Notes under the pieces: generated by a model
The model's database searches: none
What the model was told of the DNA's origin: nothing
Seen by the model: the letters and a program-made list of their open reading frames with translations, nothing else
Made by a program: the position numbers and the translations under genes
Shown here: in pieces, positions 1 through 7,930 of the stretch
Layout of the letters: every line of letters starts with the position of its first letter
Numbering within the stretch: the stretch's first letter is position 1
Origin: an uncultured Prevotella sp.
Lineage (GTDB): Bacteria > Bacteroidota > Bacteroidia > Bacteroidales > Bacteroidaceae
Assembly (NCBI GenBank): GCA_934183135.1
Contig: CAKPRX010000005.1
Span: 1 to 48,720 of the forward strand
Length of the DNA: 48,720 nt
Direction: 5' to 3'

Positions 1-95
1 AGCTTCTTGTACTACTACTCTTCTGTTATATCTTAAATCTGTCAAAGAACTCTTTCCTCTGTGCTCCCGGAAGTGTTCGTTCTCGAAAGCGGATG
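1..95 (-). ncRNA. Probable rRNA operon 5' leader (16S gene lies beyond the left edge)
   Basis: Read on the minus strand this stretch follows a near-perfect Bacteroidetes promoter (96-127) and contains TTCTTTGACAG, which resembles the conserved element found ahead of 16S and 23S genes in many Bacteroidetes, followed by an A/G-rich stretch with repeated AGTAGTAGTAC. No reading frame fits. The 16S gene itself is not in the window, so this is an inference from promoter strength, the leader motif and the fact that contigs often break at rRNA operons. Confidence 0.6.
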
Positions 96-127
96 CAAAG
101 GTAGGGGTTTTTAGGACACCGGCCAAA
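96..127 (-). promoter_or_regulatory. Strong sigma-ABfr type promoter (likely rRNA)
   Basis: On the minus strand: -33 box TTTG (127-124), 20-bp spacer, -7 box TACCTTTG (103-96). Both boxes and the spacing match the Bacteroidetes consensus (TTTG, 19-21 bp, TAnnTTTG). The upstream DNA (130-180) is A/T-rich, as expected of an rRNA promoter with an UP-like region. Transcription runs toward position 1. Confidence 0.75.
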
Positions 128-438
128 TAAATCGGAGAAAAAAATCGCAAAAACATTCATATTTTTCGTGTTTATTTACAAAATAGGGGCTTTTCACGCT
201 TTCCGAGGACACAAACATGGGAAAATGGGCCATCGCCTTAAGGGCGGAGAAGACCGGAGGAAACAGGGGAGACGGACCGAAAAAGGCAGGGATGGCCGTG
301 TGGAAAACCGGGATTATGGCGATTTTGGCATAAAGGGCCACCTCTGTACGAAGGGTTATCCTTATTATATATGGAGGCTACGTTTATTACACAAGATGGT
401 TACACCTCTTTATATATATAGTCACGGGGGAAAGCAAG
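128..438. other. Intergenic stretch with no recognised gene
   Basis: Between the leftward rRNA-type promoter and the terminator of the FN3-like gene. The first ~50 bases are A/T-rich. Around 172-215 a short segment (TTTACAAAATAGG, then TTTCCGAGGACA) faintly resembles the middle of the 472-bp repeat seen elsewhere in this window. Open frames here lack homology, a promoter and plausible codon usage. Confidence 0.5.
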
Positions 439-480
439 CGAGGCGGAGCAGCGACCCTCCGGTCTCTCTGCTCCGCCTCG
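439..480 (-). terminator. Terminator hairpin of the FN3-like gene
   Basis: Perfect 13-bp inverted repeat (CGAGGCGGAGCAG at 439-451 and its complement at 468-480) with a 16-nt loop, starting 22 bp past the stop codon of the leftward gene at 503. The following minus-strand bases are only moderately T-rich. Confidence 0.65.
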
Positions 481-502
481 GCAAAAGTCTATAGGATGCG
501 GC

Positions 503-2332
503 TTACTGAGCTACAAACTTGAAAGCATAGCCGCCAGCCTTAACGATGTACACCTGGCCAGGCTCTACGGTCAGCGTGTTGGCACCGGCACGACCTGCCA
601 CCACCTGCTTGGTACTGCCGTTGATGCCTATCAGGTAGATGGGCGCAGCCTGGGCAAGGACCACTGTCGCGGTGTTACCGCAGACGCTGACCTGAGGCTT
701 GCCGGCAGACACGGTGCCGTTGCTGATACCGTCGGTAGAGCTCAGGTCGACATAGACATAGCTGGAAATGTCAGACAGGAGCTCGTTCTTGTAGTCATCG
801 GCACGCCAGCCTCTCACCGTGTAACCATAACGGCTGTCGGAAACCATATCGGTAAACGTGTACGATGTGGCCTTGCCGTCATTGACACGCACCTCGGGCA
901 GAACCACGGTGGTTACGTCGCCCGCATTTATCTTCTGCGTTACCTCGACCACATCGAGCAAGAATGGCTTCATCTTGCTCTCCTCAAACGAGAGCACGGT
1001 CTGCCCATCGCCGTCCTGCATCTCCCAAGTGTCCTCTGCCTCGCCGTTGGCATCAAACTTCAGCTTGTGCATCACCAGCTGTCCATTTACCGTATAGCCC
1101 ACATGGTACACGCTCAGTTGGTCGCCAGCGGTGCCATGAGCCTTAACATGAATGGTATAGGCACCCTTGCTGGCCGAGAGGTTCATCTCGGGCGAGTGTA
1201 CATAAGACAGGTTCATGGGGCGGAAACTGCCGCTGTTGGCACCCAGCATACCTGCGGCAGCGATAAGATTGCGGCCAGTCCATCCCGGGCAGTCGGTCAG
1301 GTCATCAGGATTAGACACATAGGTGATGGGCAGGGCCACGGTACCCTTGGTAGACTTAGAGAAGTTCTCCTTCAGCACCTCGCGTACACCCGCGGTCTTG
1401 GCCACGTCATAGCGGTAGCCCTGTACGATGTAGCCGGCCGACTTGGGCAGATACTCCCAGTTGGCCGTAAACGAGTGGGCCGCAACATTGCTGGCGGGAA
1501 GAGCCGTAGTGGGCAGGAACTCGTCAACGAGCATGATGGGCGACAGGTCTGACACCTCAGTGCCTTCCTGTGCCTTTACATAGTAATAATATACGGCCTC
1601 GGGGTCCAGCCCGGTCACAGTATAGTGGTCCTCGGCCACCTCCTGGTCTGTCAGCACATACTTAGGCGACTTGTACTCATAGGTGATAGAGCTGATGGCG
1701 ATGTCGCCCACCTTGCGCGTCTCGTCTTTCTCTATCGTGAACTCTATGCGGCCCACGTTGCGAGGTGTGTAGCCAAACGCCTCGGTGACGCTGAAGTCCT
1801 GCCGGCTGGCAAAGTACAGGGCCTCGACCCGTCCACTTGTCAGGAGGTCGCCCTCCTTGTCATAGACCTTCACCGTGAACACACTCGAGTTGTCCTTGGT
1901 AATGCCATCGGCGTGTACGATATTGGCCTTGAACACGCAGGAGGTCATGTTGCCGCCAACCATTAGCGGAGTGACGACGCGGTCTTCGTTGGCATCGAGC
2001 AAGATACGGTTAGTGCTTCCATCGTATATCACGTCGGTGGTGCCGTGGGCCGACACGTCTACCGTCCACCCCTGGGGTATGCCGGGGTTAGCCTCGTCCA
2101 GCTTGCCATCCTTCTGATTAACCTTGCTGAAATTCTCCGTCACCTGAGCGACACCCTCGCCCAACGTATATACGCTGAGCAGATACTTACTGGGGGTGTC
2201 GCTACCCCAGTTGGCTACAAATGATTTGCCCGTGTACATGGTGGCTCCCTTAATAAAAGGTGCCTGTGGCCCCGCAAGGGCCGACAGCGCTGTTGTCAGC
2301 AACAGCGCCAGCATTGAGTATACTTTTCTCAT
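503..2332 (-). CDS. Secreted protein with fibronectin type III-like modules
   Basis: 609 residues. It begins with a clear signal peptide (residues 1-20, ending ALSALA before GPQAP). Two FN3-like segments can be seen, each with the Bacteroidales hallmark 'SFxANW' (around residues 37-42 and 288-293) and later 'YYYYVKAQ' and 'YGYTVRGW' strand motifs; between them are beta-rich, jelly-roll-like blocks (about 60-215 and 320-470). The C-terminus is a short beta-sandwich-like tail (YLIGINGSTKQVVAG) of the sort found in many secreted Bacteroidales proteins; I do not see a classic type IX sorting signal. It is transcribed alone, from a -7 box at 2423-2430 to the hairpin at 439-480. Location is periplasmic or extracellular; substrate and function are unknown. 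Confidence 0.75.
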   Translation of the reverse strand: MRKVYSMLALLLTTALSALAGPQAPFIKGATMYTGKSFVANWGSDTPSKYLLSVYTLGEGVAQVTENFSKVNQKDGKLDEANPGIPQGWTVDVSAHGTTDVIYDGSTNRILLDANEDRVVTPLMVGGNMTSCVFKANIVHADGITKDNSSVFTVKVYDKEGDLLTSGRVEALYFASRQDFSVTEAFGYTPRNVGRIEFTIEKDETRKVGDIAISSITYEYKSPKYVLTDQEVAEDHYTVTGLDPEAVYYYYVKAQEGTEVSDLSPIMLVDEFLPTTALPASNVAAHSFTANWEYLPKSAGYIVQGYRYDVAKTAGVREVLKENFSKSTKGTVALPITYVSNPDDLTDCPGWTGRNLIAAAGMLGANSGSFRPMNLSYVHSPEMNLSASKGAYTIHVKAHGTAGDQLSVYHVGYTVNGQLVMHKLKFDANGEAEDTWEMQDGDGQTVLSFEESKMKPFLLDVVEVTQKINAGDVTTVVLPEVRVNDGKATSYTFTDMVSDSRYGYTVRGWRADDYKNELLSDISSYVYVDLSSTDGISNGTVSAGKPQVSVCGNTATVVLAQAAPIYLIGINGSTKQVVAGRAGANTLTVEPGQVYIVKAGGYAFKFVAQ

Positions 2333-2422
2333 ACTACTTAATAATGTTTATCCCCAAAATTGTTATTATAAGAAATATAAGGGTATAATGGGGAGAGTAT
2401 ATACCCTTACCATTTATGCCTG

Positions 2423-2430
2423 CAAAGGTA
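2423..2430 (-). promoter_or_regulatory. -7 box for the FN3-like gene
   Basis: TACCTTTG on the minus strand, about 90 bp upstream of the start codon. A TTTG (2457-2454) lies 23 bp further upstream, slightly wider than the usual 19-21 bp. Confidence 0.55.
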
Positions 2431-2678
2431 AACTAAATCTATCGGAAATCGGCCAAAAATTTCATTTTTATTACTAACAGCAGGGCAAAAATTTCATTTT
2501 GAAACCTCCCGTCGCTCCAAAAAGGGGTGTCGGCCACTCCGGAAATCGCCGAGACCGCCCTCTCACGGTGCCGGAAACCATCAGCAGAGGCCGGGCGGAT
2601 ATTCAGAACTGGCGCCGCTGACTTGCCCAGAAGGATGAGGCGCAGGCGACTCCGAGGAATATAGCCCTGGCCAAAATG
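2431..2678. other. Intergenic stretch before repeat copy 1
   Basis: Contains a duplicated AAAAATTTCATTTT (2455-2468 and 2490-2503) close to the FN3-gene promoter and otherwise GC-rich sequence without a believable gene. Open frames that enter it from the repeat are not supported. Confidence 0.5.
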
Positions 2679-3150
2679 GCGAAAAACCTTTACACACGAC
2701 TGTATATTTATGCAAAACGAGGGACGATGATGTATAAATATACAGTCGCAACTGCCGTTTTCCGGGACATAAATGCCGGAAAAAAACAACAAACCAGGAC
2801 GACTTTTAGGGTCATAGGGGGCCGTTTGGGGCATCGTGAGGGGCAAAAAAGTAACAACCTTTTACAAAATAGGAACATTTAGCGCATTTTTTCGCCGCTA
2901 TTTCCGCCTCTGGCGAGGATGGTTTTTAGGGTCGCCAAGATGGTCATTTTTTTGCTCGCGATGGTCATTACGATTCTAATGACCATCGCGAGCACCCGAA
3001 AGACCGTTTTCAGATGGTCCGAAAATGCCCATTTTCTCCACCCCAGCCCACCCGGTGAGCGTACAGACTAACTACGGAAAGCCGAATCGGCCTCGCCCGA
3101 CGGAGAAACACCGAAAATGTATATTTATACATTATCAGAAAAATCCTTAC
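2679..3150 (+). repeat. 472-bp structured intergenic repeat, copy 1
   Basis: First of three copies of the same element (others at 19335-19806 and 35478-35948), all in one orientation. It opens with GGCGAAAAACCTTTACAC and ends with TTATCAGAAAAATCCTTAC. Stem I pairs 2697-2714 with 2731-2748 (18 bp, one wobble). Stem II pairs 2954-2970 with 2977-2993 (17 bp, perfect, 6-nt loop). Stem III pairs 3007-3011 with 3021-3025 (9-nt loop). A near-palindrome AATGTATA-TT-TATACATT lies at 3116-3133. Copies 1 and 2 have the same length and the landmarks lie at the same offsets to within two bases. The element is A/T-richer than its surroundings. It lies between the divergent FN3-like gene and glmS. No protein is supported: the minus-strand frame open in the other copies is frameshifted here near 2885. 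Confidence 0.9.
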
Positions 3151-3461
3151 GATACAGGACAGCGGGCTAAAGGCAAAAGGCAAGAAAACAAAAAAGGCAA
3201 AATGGCAGCCGGGCGACCATGGCGCCAAACGGGATGAGCGGCCATGGCTATCACGCCCGTTATCCTGCGCCCCCTTTTCGAGAGTTGCGGGGACGCCACT
3301 CCTTGCCCCGGCCGCCCCAGCCTCTCACCTTATTTATATAGAGGTCAGTCTCCCTATCGCAGAGAGTGGCGGCACATGGAGCCGAGGAGGCAGAAAGGCA
3401 AAATGTCTATACATTCAGAAAAATATCTGCCAAAAAGACAGCTGTTTACACAGATTATTAC
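3151..3461. other. Intergenic stretch between repeat copy 1 and the glmS promoter
   Basis: No gene recognised. At 3398-3424 the string AAAATGTCTATACATTCAGAAAAAT resembles, in shortened form, the right end of the 472-bp repeat and may be a remnant of another copy. The rest is GC-rich with purine-rich patches (3160-3205). Confidence 0.45.
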
Positions 3462-3469
3462 TACCTTTG
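3462..3469 (+). promoter_or_regulatory. -7 box for glmS
   Basis: TACCTTTG, about 210 bp ahead of the glmS start codon; no good TTTG -33 box at the right distance. It implies a long leader of about 200 nt. I see no glmS-ribozyme-like fold in it. Confidence 0.45.
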
Positions 3470-3678
3470 TCGGCATATTCACAAAAACAAGTCATATTGT
3501 AAGTTTCACTCAGACTAATAATGAACTGCTTTTATACCATCGCACACGACATATAGTACACCGGCGGTCCCATGGCCACCGCTCCCCCTCCCCTGCGGCA
3601 TAGCGCCACGGGGATACACGCCACAACCAGAAAGACAGGGAAAAAACAACACCAACCATATTAACAACAACAAACATT

Positions 3679-5544
3679 ATGTGTGGAATAGTAGGTTACA
3701 TCGGAACCGAGGAGGCTTACCCCATCCTCATCAAGGGCCTGAAGAAGCTCGAGTATCGCGGATACGACAGCGCCGGAGTGGCCCTGATAAGCGACAACGA
3801 CAAACTGAATGTCTACAAGACCAAAGGCAAAGTAACTAACCTGGAAGCCGCCGCCAACGACAAGGACTGCAGCGGCCATATCGGCATAGCCCATACCCGA
3901 TGGGCCACCCACGGCGAGCCGTCGGCCGCCAACGCGCACCCCCATGTAAGCATGAGCGGCGAGCTGGCGCTGGTTCACAACGGTATCATAGAAAACTTCC
4001 AGGTACTCAAGGAACAGCTGGAAACCAAGGGCTACACGTTCAAGAGCTCTACAGACACCGAGGTGCTGGCCCAACTCATCGACTTTTACTACCAGCAGAA
4101 CGGCAAGGACCTCGTGTCGGCCGTATGCCAGGCGCTCAACGACGCCGTGGGCGCCTACGCCATCGCCGTGATAGAGAAGGGCGACCCCTCGCACATCGTG
4201 GCCGCCCGGCAGTCGAGCCCGCTGGTAGTGGGAGTGGGCCCCGACAAGGCCAACTACTACATAGCGAGCGACGCCACGCCCATCGTGGCCTATACGGACA
4301 AGGTGGTGTATCTGGACGACGGCCAGATAGCCGACATAAGGCCCGGGCAAGAGCTCACCATCATCGACCTGAAGCACAAGACGTGCGACTACGACATCAA
4401 GACGGTAGACCTGGACATATCCAAGCTCAGCAAGGGCGGGTTCGACCACTTCATGCTCAAGGAGATATACGACCAGCCCGCCTGTCTGCGCGACTGCATG
4501 AGCGGCCGCCTCTTCGCCGACCGCCAGCACCCCGAGCACAACCACATAGTACTCTCGGCACTGACCGCATACAGGCAACAGCTCATGCAGGCACAGCACA
4601 TCATCATCGTAGCCTGCGGCACCAGCTGGCACGCAGGCCTCATCGGCAAGCAGCTCATAGAGCGCATGTGCCGCAAGCGGGTCGAGGTGGCCTACGCGAG
4701 CGAGTTTCGCTATGGCGACCCCGTCATCGAGCCGGGCGACGTGGTCATCGCCATCAGCCAGAGCGGTGAGACGGCCGACACACTGGCTGCCGTCAAACTG
4801 GCCAAGGCCCACGGCGCGCTCATCTTCGGCATCGTCAACGGCGTGGGCTCCTCTATAGCCCGCGAAACCGACACAGGCATCTACATACACGTGGGCCCGG
4901 AGATAGGCGTGGCCAGCACCAAGGCTTTTACCGGACAGGTAACGGTGCTCACGTTGCTGGCGCTGGCACTGGGCCACGAACTGGGCACCCTGGCCGACAC
5001 CGAGTACCAGAACATCATCGCGGAGCTGGCCTGCATGCCCGACAAGATGAAGAAGGTGCTGGAGCAGACACCCAAGATAGCCGACCTGGCCAAGACGTTT
5101 ACCTATGCGCGCAACTTCCTGTACCTGGGGCGCGGGTTCAACTATCCCGTGGCACTCGAGGGTGCTCTCAAGCTGAAGGAGATAAGCTACATACACGCCG
5201 AGGGCTACCCGGCCGCCGAGATGAAGCACGGCCCCATAGCGCTGGTAGACCACGACATGCCCATCGTGTTCCTGGCCACACACCACAAGCTGTACCAGAA
5301 GATTATCAGCAACATGCAGGAGGTAAAATCGCGCAACGGGCGCATCTTGGCCATCGTCACCGAGGGCGACGAGCAGGTGAGCGCCATCGCCGACAACGTC
5401 ATCGAGATACCGCGCACGCTCAACGAGACGGTGCCCCTGCTCAGCGTGGTGCCCCTGCAGGTGCTGGCGTACTACGTGGCGGTAGACAAGGGGCTGAACG
5501 TGGACATGCCACGCAACCTGGCCAAGAGTGTCACGGTAGAATAA
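3679..5544 (+). CDS. glmS: Glutamine--fructose-6-phosphate aminotransferase (isomerizing)
   Basis: 621 residues, near the usual ~610. GlmS makes glucosamine-6-phosphate from fructose-6-phosphate and glutamine, the first step of amino-sugar supply for peptidoglycan and LPS; it is cytoplasmic. The N-terminal glutaminase starts MCGIVGYIG with the nucleophile Cys2, followed by RGYDSAG and HTRWATHG. Two SIS domains follow: the first has ACGTSWHAG and ISQSGETADT, the second starts about residue 470 with LYLGRG and EGALKLKEISYIHAEGY. The C-terminus DMPRNLAKSVTVE is the family consensus, so the gene is complete. The start is fixed because Cys must be residue 2. There is no Shine-Dalgarno sequence (CAACAACAAACATT precedes ATG). 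Monocistronic, ending at a bidirectional hairpin. Confidence 0.98.
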   Translation: MCGIVGYIGTEEAYPILIKGLKKLEYRGYDSAGVALISDNDKLNVYKTKGKVTNLEAAANDKDCSGHIGIAHTRWATHGEPSAANAHPHVSMSGELALVHNGIIENFQVLKEQLETKGYTFKSSTDTEVLAQLIDFYYQQNGKDLVSAVCQALNDAVGAYAIAVIEKGDPSHIVAARQSSPLVVGVGPDKANYYIASDATPIVAYTDKVVYLDDGQIADIRPGQELTIIDLKHKTCDYDIKTVDLDISKLSKGGFDHFMLKEIYDQPACLRDCMSGRLFADRQHPEHNHIVLSALTAYRQQLMQAQHIIIVACGTSWHAGLIGKQLIERMCRKRVEVAYASEFRYGDPVIEPGDVVIAISQSGETADTLAAVKLAKAHGALIFGIVNGVGSSIARETDTGIYIHVGPEIGVASTKAFTGQVTVLTLLALALGHELGTLADTEYQNIIAELACMPDKMKKVLEQTPKIADLAKTFTYARNFLYLGRGFNYPVALEGALKLKEISYIHAEGYPAAEMKHGPIALVDHDMPIVFLATHHKLYQKIISNMQEVKSRNGRILAIVTEGDEQVSAIADNVIEIPRTLNETVPLLSVVPLQVLAYYVAVDKGLNVDMPRNLAKSVTVE

Positions 5545-5556
5545 GCGCTATACTAA

Positions 5557-5600
5557 CAGCACGGCGGCTGCCCAGGTGTTACTGGGCAGCCGCTGTGCTG
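5557..5600. terminator. Bidirectional terminator between glmS and the HHH gene
   Basis: 19-bp inverted repeat with one G-T pair (CAGCACGGCGGCTGCCCAG at 5557-5575, partner 5582-5600) and a 6-nt loop, between the convergent stop codons at 5544 and 5623. Confidence 0.8.
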
Positions 5601-5622
5601 TTTACAGGTACCATCGTAGCGG

Positions 5623-6516
5623 TCAGAACTCTATATAGGGGCGCAGCCGGTCGAGGGCCGCCTCGGGGAAGACGTGGAGCAGGCGTAGCTGGGCCAGACT
5701 GGCGATGGGGCCCTTGAGCCGGCGATAGTCGCAGATGTCGCGGGCCTGCAGATAGTCTATATAGGGGTGGCGGCGCAGCTGGGCCAGCGTCAGCTCGTTG
5801 ATACGGAGGCGCTGGATGTGGCTGGCATCGACGGTAAAGTAGGCCATAGCCTCGGCGGGCATGCCCTCAATCTCGGCCAGCTGGCTCACGCTGACGTAGC
5901 CACCCAGCCGCTGGCGGTAGCTCACGATGCGGCGGGCATAGTAGCTGCCTATGCCGGGCACGCGCTTGAGCAGCGTGGTGTCGGCCGTGTTGAGCGCCAC
6001 CCGCTCGGTAGGTTTCAGCTTGACGGGATAGCGCAGCGTGTCGCGGGCCAGTGGCTCAGCAGGCTCCGGACGGGCGTAGACATCGGCGGCCGGACGGTAG
6101 TCGGCCGAGATGCGGATGTAAGGCTCGAGCGCACGGTACTGACCCGCGGTGAGGCCATACAGGCGGGCAAAGTCTGACGGGCGGCGGAACACCCCGCCAT
6201 GGGCCCGGTATCGGTATATGCTGCGCACCTGCCAGGGCTGTAGGCCCAGCTGTAGCAGTTGGGTGCTGTCGGCCGTATTGGGGTCAAACGCGGTGAGCCT
6301 TGCCCTGCGTTCCCCCGCGGCATAGGTATATTCCCCATGCGGAGCCATGGCTGCGGGGCTGCCGGCCACGCCCATGCTGTCGGCCGCCACCGCCGGGGTA
6401 TGGCCCATATCGCCCCCCGTACCCCACAGGATTATCAGCGCCGCCAAGGCCACCAGCGCCAAGAGCGCCAGGGCCATCCGGTCGCTACGGTTCAGGTATA
6501 TGGGTCGTCGGGGCAT
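5623..6516 (-). CDS. Membrane-anchored helix-hairpin-helix (ComEA-like) protein
   Basis: 297 residues. The first 35 contain one hydrophobic segment (residues 14-31, LALLALVALAALIILWG) after a basic start, so the rest is probably periplasmic. At least three helix-hairpin-helix units follow: FDPNTADSTQLLQLGL (about 75-90), ALNTADTTLLKRVPGIG (about 175-191, the best match) and INELTLAQLRRHPYID (about 239-254). ComEA-type HHH domains bind DNA without sequence preference. In Bacteroidetes such proteins are common, usually without a demonstrated role; DNA uptake is possible but unproven. The gene begins 37 bp after the stop of a transporter and is probably the last gene of that leftward group, an association with no obvious functional logic. 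Confidence 0.85.
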   Translation of the reverse strand: MPRRPIYLNRSDRMALALLALVALAALIILWGTGGDMGHTPAVAADSMGVAGSPAAMAPHGEYTYAAGERRARLTAFDPNTADSTQLLQLGLQPWQVRSIYRYRAHGGVFRRPSDFARLYGLTAGQYRALEPYIRISADYRPAADVYARPEPAEPLARDTLRYPVKLKPTERVALNTADTTLLKRVPGIGSYYARRIVSYRQRLGGYVSVSQLAEIEGMPAEAMAYFTVDASHIQRLRINELTLAQLRRHPYIDYLQARDICDYRRLKGPIASLAQLRLLHVFPEAALDRLRPYIEF

Positions 6517-6553
6517 GGCTATCGGTCAGGTTATGGGTACTACGGGCTACAGA

Positions 6554-7921
6554 CTATACGATGCCCATCTGGTGAAGGAACACCAGCAGGATACACACAG
6601 GACTCACAAAGCGTATGCCGAAGAGCCATACGCGGAAGAAGGTGGCCCGGAGGGTTCCCCAGTTGGTCAGCTCGTCGCGCAGCACGCTCCTGGGCACACA
6701 CCAGCCTAAGAATATCGAGGTAGAGAGGGCTCCCAGCGGCATGAGGATGTTAGAGGTAAGGTAGTCGCAGGCATCCAGGAGCGGCAGGCCCGCCACGGCC
6801 AGGCTGTCTACAGCCCCCATGGACAGCGAGCACAGGATGCCTATGACTATGCAGGCCGCGGTCTCCATCCAGGCACCCTGCTTACGGCTGATGTGCAACT
6901 CCTCGTAGAAGTAGGCCGTGCCTATCTCGTGCATGGATATGGTAGAGGTAAGGGCAGCCAGCGACAACAGCGCATAGAACAGTATGCCCACCACATAGCC
7001 CATTCCGGGCAGGGCCGAGAAGGCTTGCTGGAACACATTGGGCAGCGTGATGAAGATAAGCGACGGCCCGCTGTCGGGGTTGACGCCCACGGAGAAAGCC
7101 GCGGGAAATATCATCAGTCCGGCCAGGATAGACACCAGCGTGTCGATACCTGCTATCTTGAAGGCAGAGGCTCCCAGGTTGGTCTGGCGGCTGAAGTACG
7201 ACGCATAGGTACACAGGCAGGCCGTGCCGAGCGACAGGGAGAAGAAGGACTGGCCCAGCGCGTCGAGCATGACGCTTCGGGTAAGTTTGCTGAAGTCTGG
7301 GTTGAACAGGAAGTCTATCCCCCGCATGGCACCGGGCAGGCTGCACGAGGCTATGACTATCACTATGAGCAGTACGAAGAGCGCGGGCATCAGGAAGTTG
7401 GACGTCTTCTCGATGCCGCCCCTTACGCCGCGCACCACCACCATGTGGGTAAGCAGGATAAAGGCCACGGTCCACAGCACGGGATAGACGGGGTGGGCCG
7501 AGAACTCCTGGAAGTAGCTGCTCACATAGGCGGCGTCGCCCTGGAGCTGTCCGGCCACCGAGGCCACCAGGTACTGCAGGCACCAGCCGGCCACCACGGC
7601 ATAGAAGCCCAGTATAATCATCGAGGTGACAACTCCCATCAGTCCCACGAAGCGCCAGGGACCTCCAGGGGCCAGGTTGCGGTAAGCCCGGGCCGCATTG
7701 GCGGCCGAGTGGCGGCCTATGACAAACTCGCCTATCATGCCGGGTATGCCCAGCACCACTATACATATTATATATATAAGGATAAAGGCAGCGCCGCCGT
7801 CCTGTCCGGCCATATAGGGAAACCGCCACACATTGCCCAGTCCTATGGCCGAGCCGGCCGTGGCCAGGATAACGCCTATCTTGGTCGCGAAATGCCCTCT
7901 TTCGCTGTTGGTTGTCGCCAT
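6554..7921 (-). CDS. Sodium-dependent transporter, NSS/SNF family (copy A)
   Basis: 455 residues with about 11-12 hydrophobic segments spread along its length. The NSS signature GLGNVWRFPYMAGQDGGAAF lies in TM1 (residues 23-42), where this family binds Na+ and substrate. Other family-typical pieces are IPGMIGEFVIGRHS and SFFSLSLGTACLCTYASYFSR. Family members symport amino acids or other small amines with Na+ across the inner membrane; the substrate cannot be read from the sequence. It starts 9 bp downstream of a second, clearly paralogous transporter, so the two arose by tandem duplication and are co-transcribed. Bacterial NSS proteins often have 11 helices, shorter than animal neurotransmitter transporters. 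Confidence 0.93.
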   Translation of the reverse strand: MATTNSERGHFATKIGVILATAGSAIGLGNVWRFPYMAGQDGGAAFILIYIICIVVLGIPGMIGEFVIGRHSAANAARAYRNLAPGGPWRFVGLMGVVTSMIILGFYAVVAGWCLQYLVASVAGQLQGDAAYVSSYFQEFSAHPVYPVLWTVAFILLTHMVVVRGVRGGIEKTSNFLMPALFVLLIVIVIASCSLPGAMRGIDFLFNPDFSKLTRSVMLDALGQSFFSLSLGTACLCTYASYFSRQTNLGASAFKIAGIDTLVSILAGLMIFPAAFSVGVNPDSGPSLIFITLPNVFQQAFSALPGMGYVVGILFYALLSLAALTSTISMHEIGTAYFYEELHISRKQGAWMETAACIVIGILCSLSMGAVDSLAVAGLPLLDACDYLTSNILMPLGALSTSIFLGWCVPRSVLRDELTNWGTLRATFFRVWLFGIRFVSPVCILLVFLHQMGIV

Positions 7922-7930
7922 CGTGATTAC

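Noticed and set aside
172..215. Fragment of the 472-bp repeat near the left edge
   Set aside because: Only TTTACAAAATAGG and a few following bases agree; too short to call a copy.
2439..2846. Another minus-strand frame, alike in the left half of all three repeats (compare 19270-19491 and 35457-35648)
   Set aside because: The similarity follows from DNA similarity; starts and stops are not conserved and stem I arms supply most of the alike residues.
3398..3424. Remnant right end of a second repeat copy just after copy 1
   Set aside because: Resembles the shared end but with the palindrome shortened; suggestive only, not reported as a copy.
3470..3678. glmS ribozyme or other riboswitch in the long glmS leader
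   Set aside because: No recognisable glmS-ribozyme core; that ribozyme is a Gram-positive feature and none of the known conserved strings are present.
3661..5286. Long open frame antisense to glmS (and similar long antisense frames over proB, radC, the 36208 gene and others)
   Set aside because: Shadow frames produced by high GC at third codon positions of the real gene; no homology, promoter or plausible composition.
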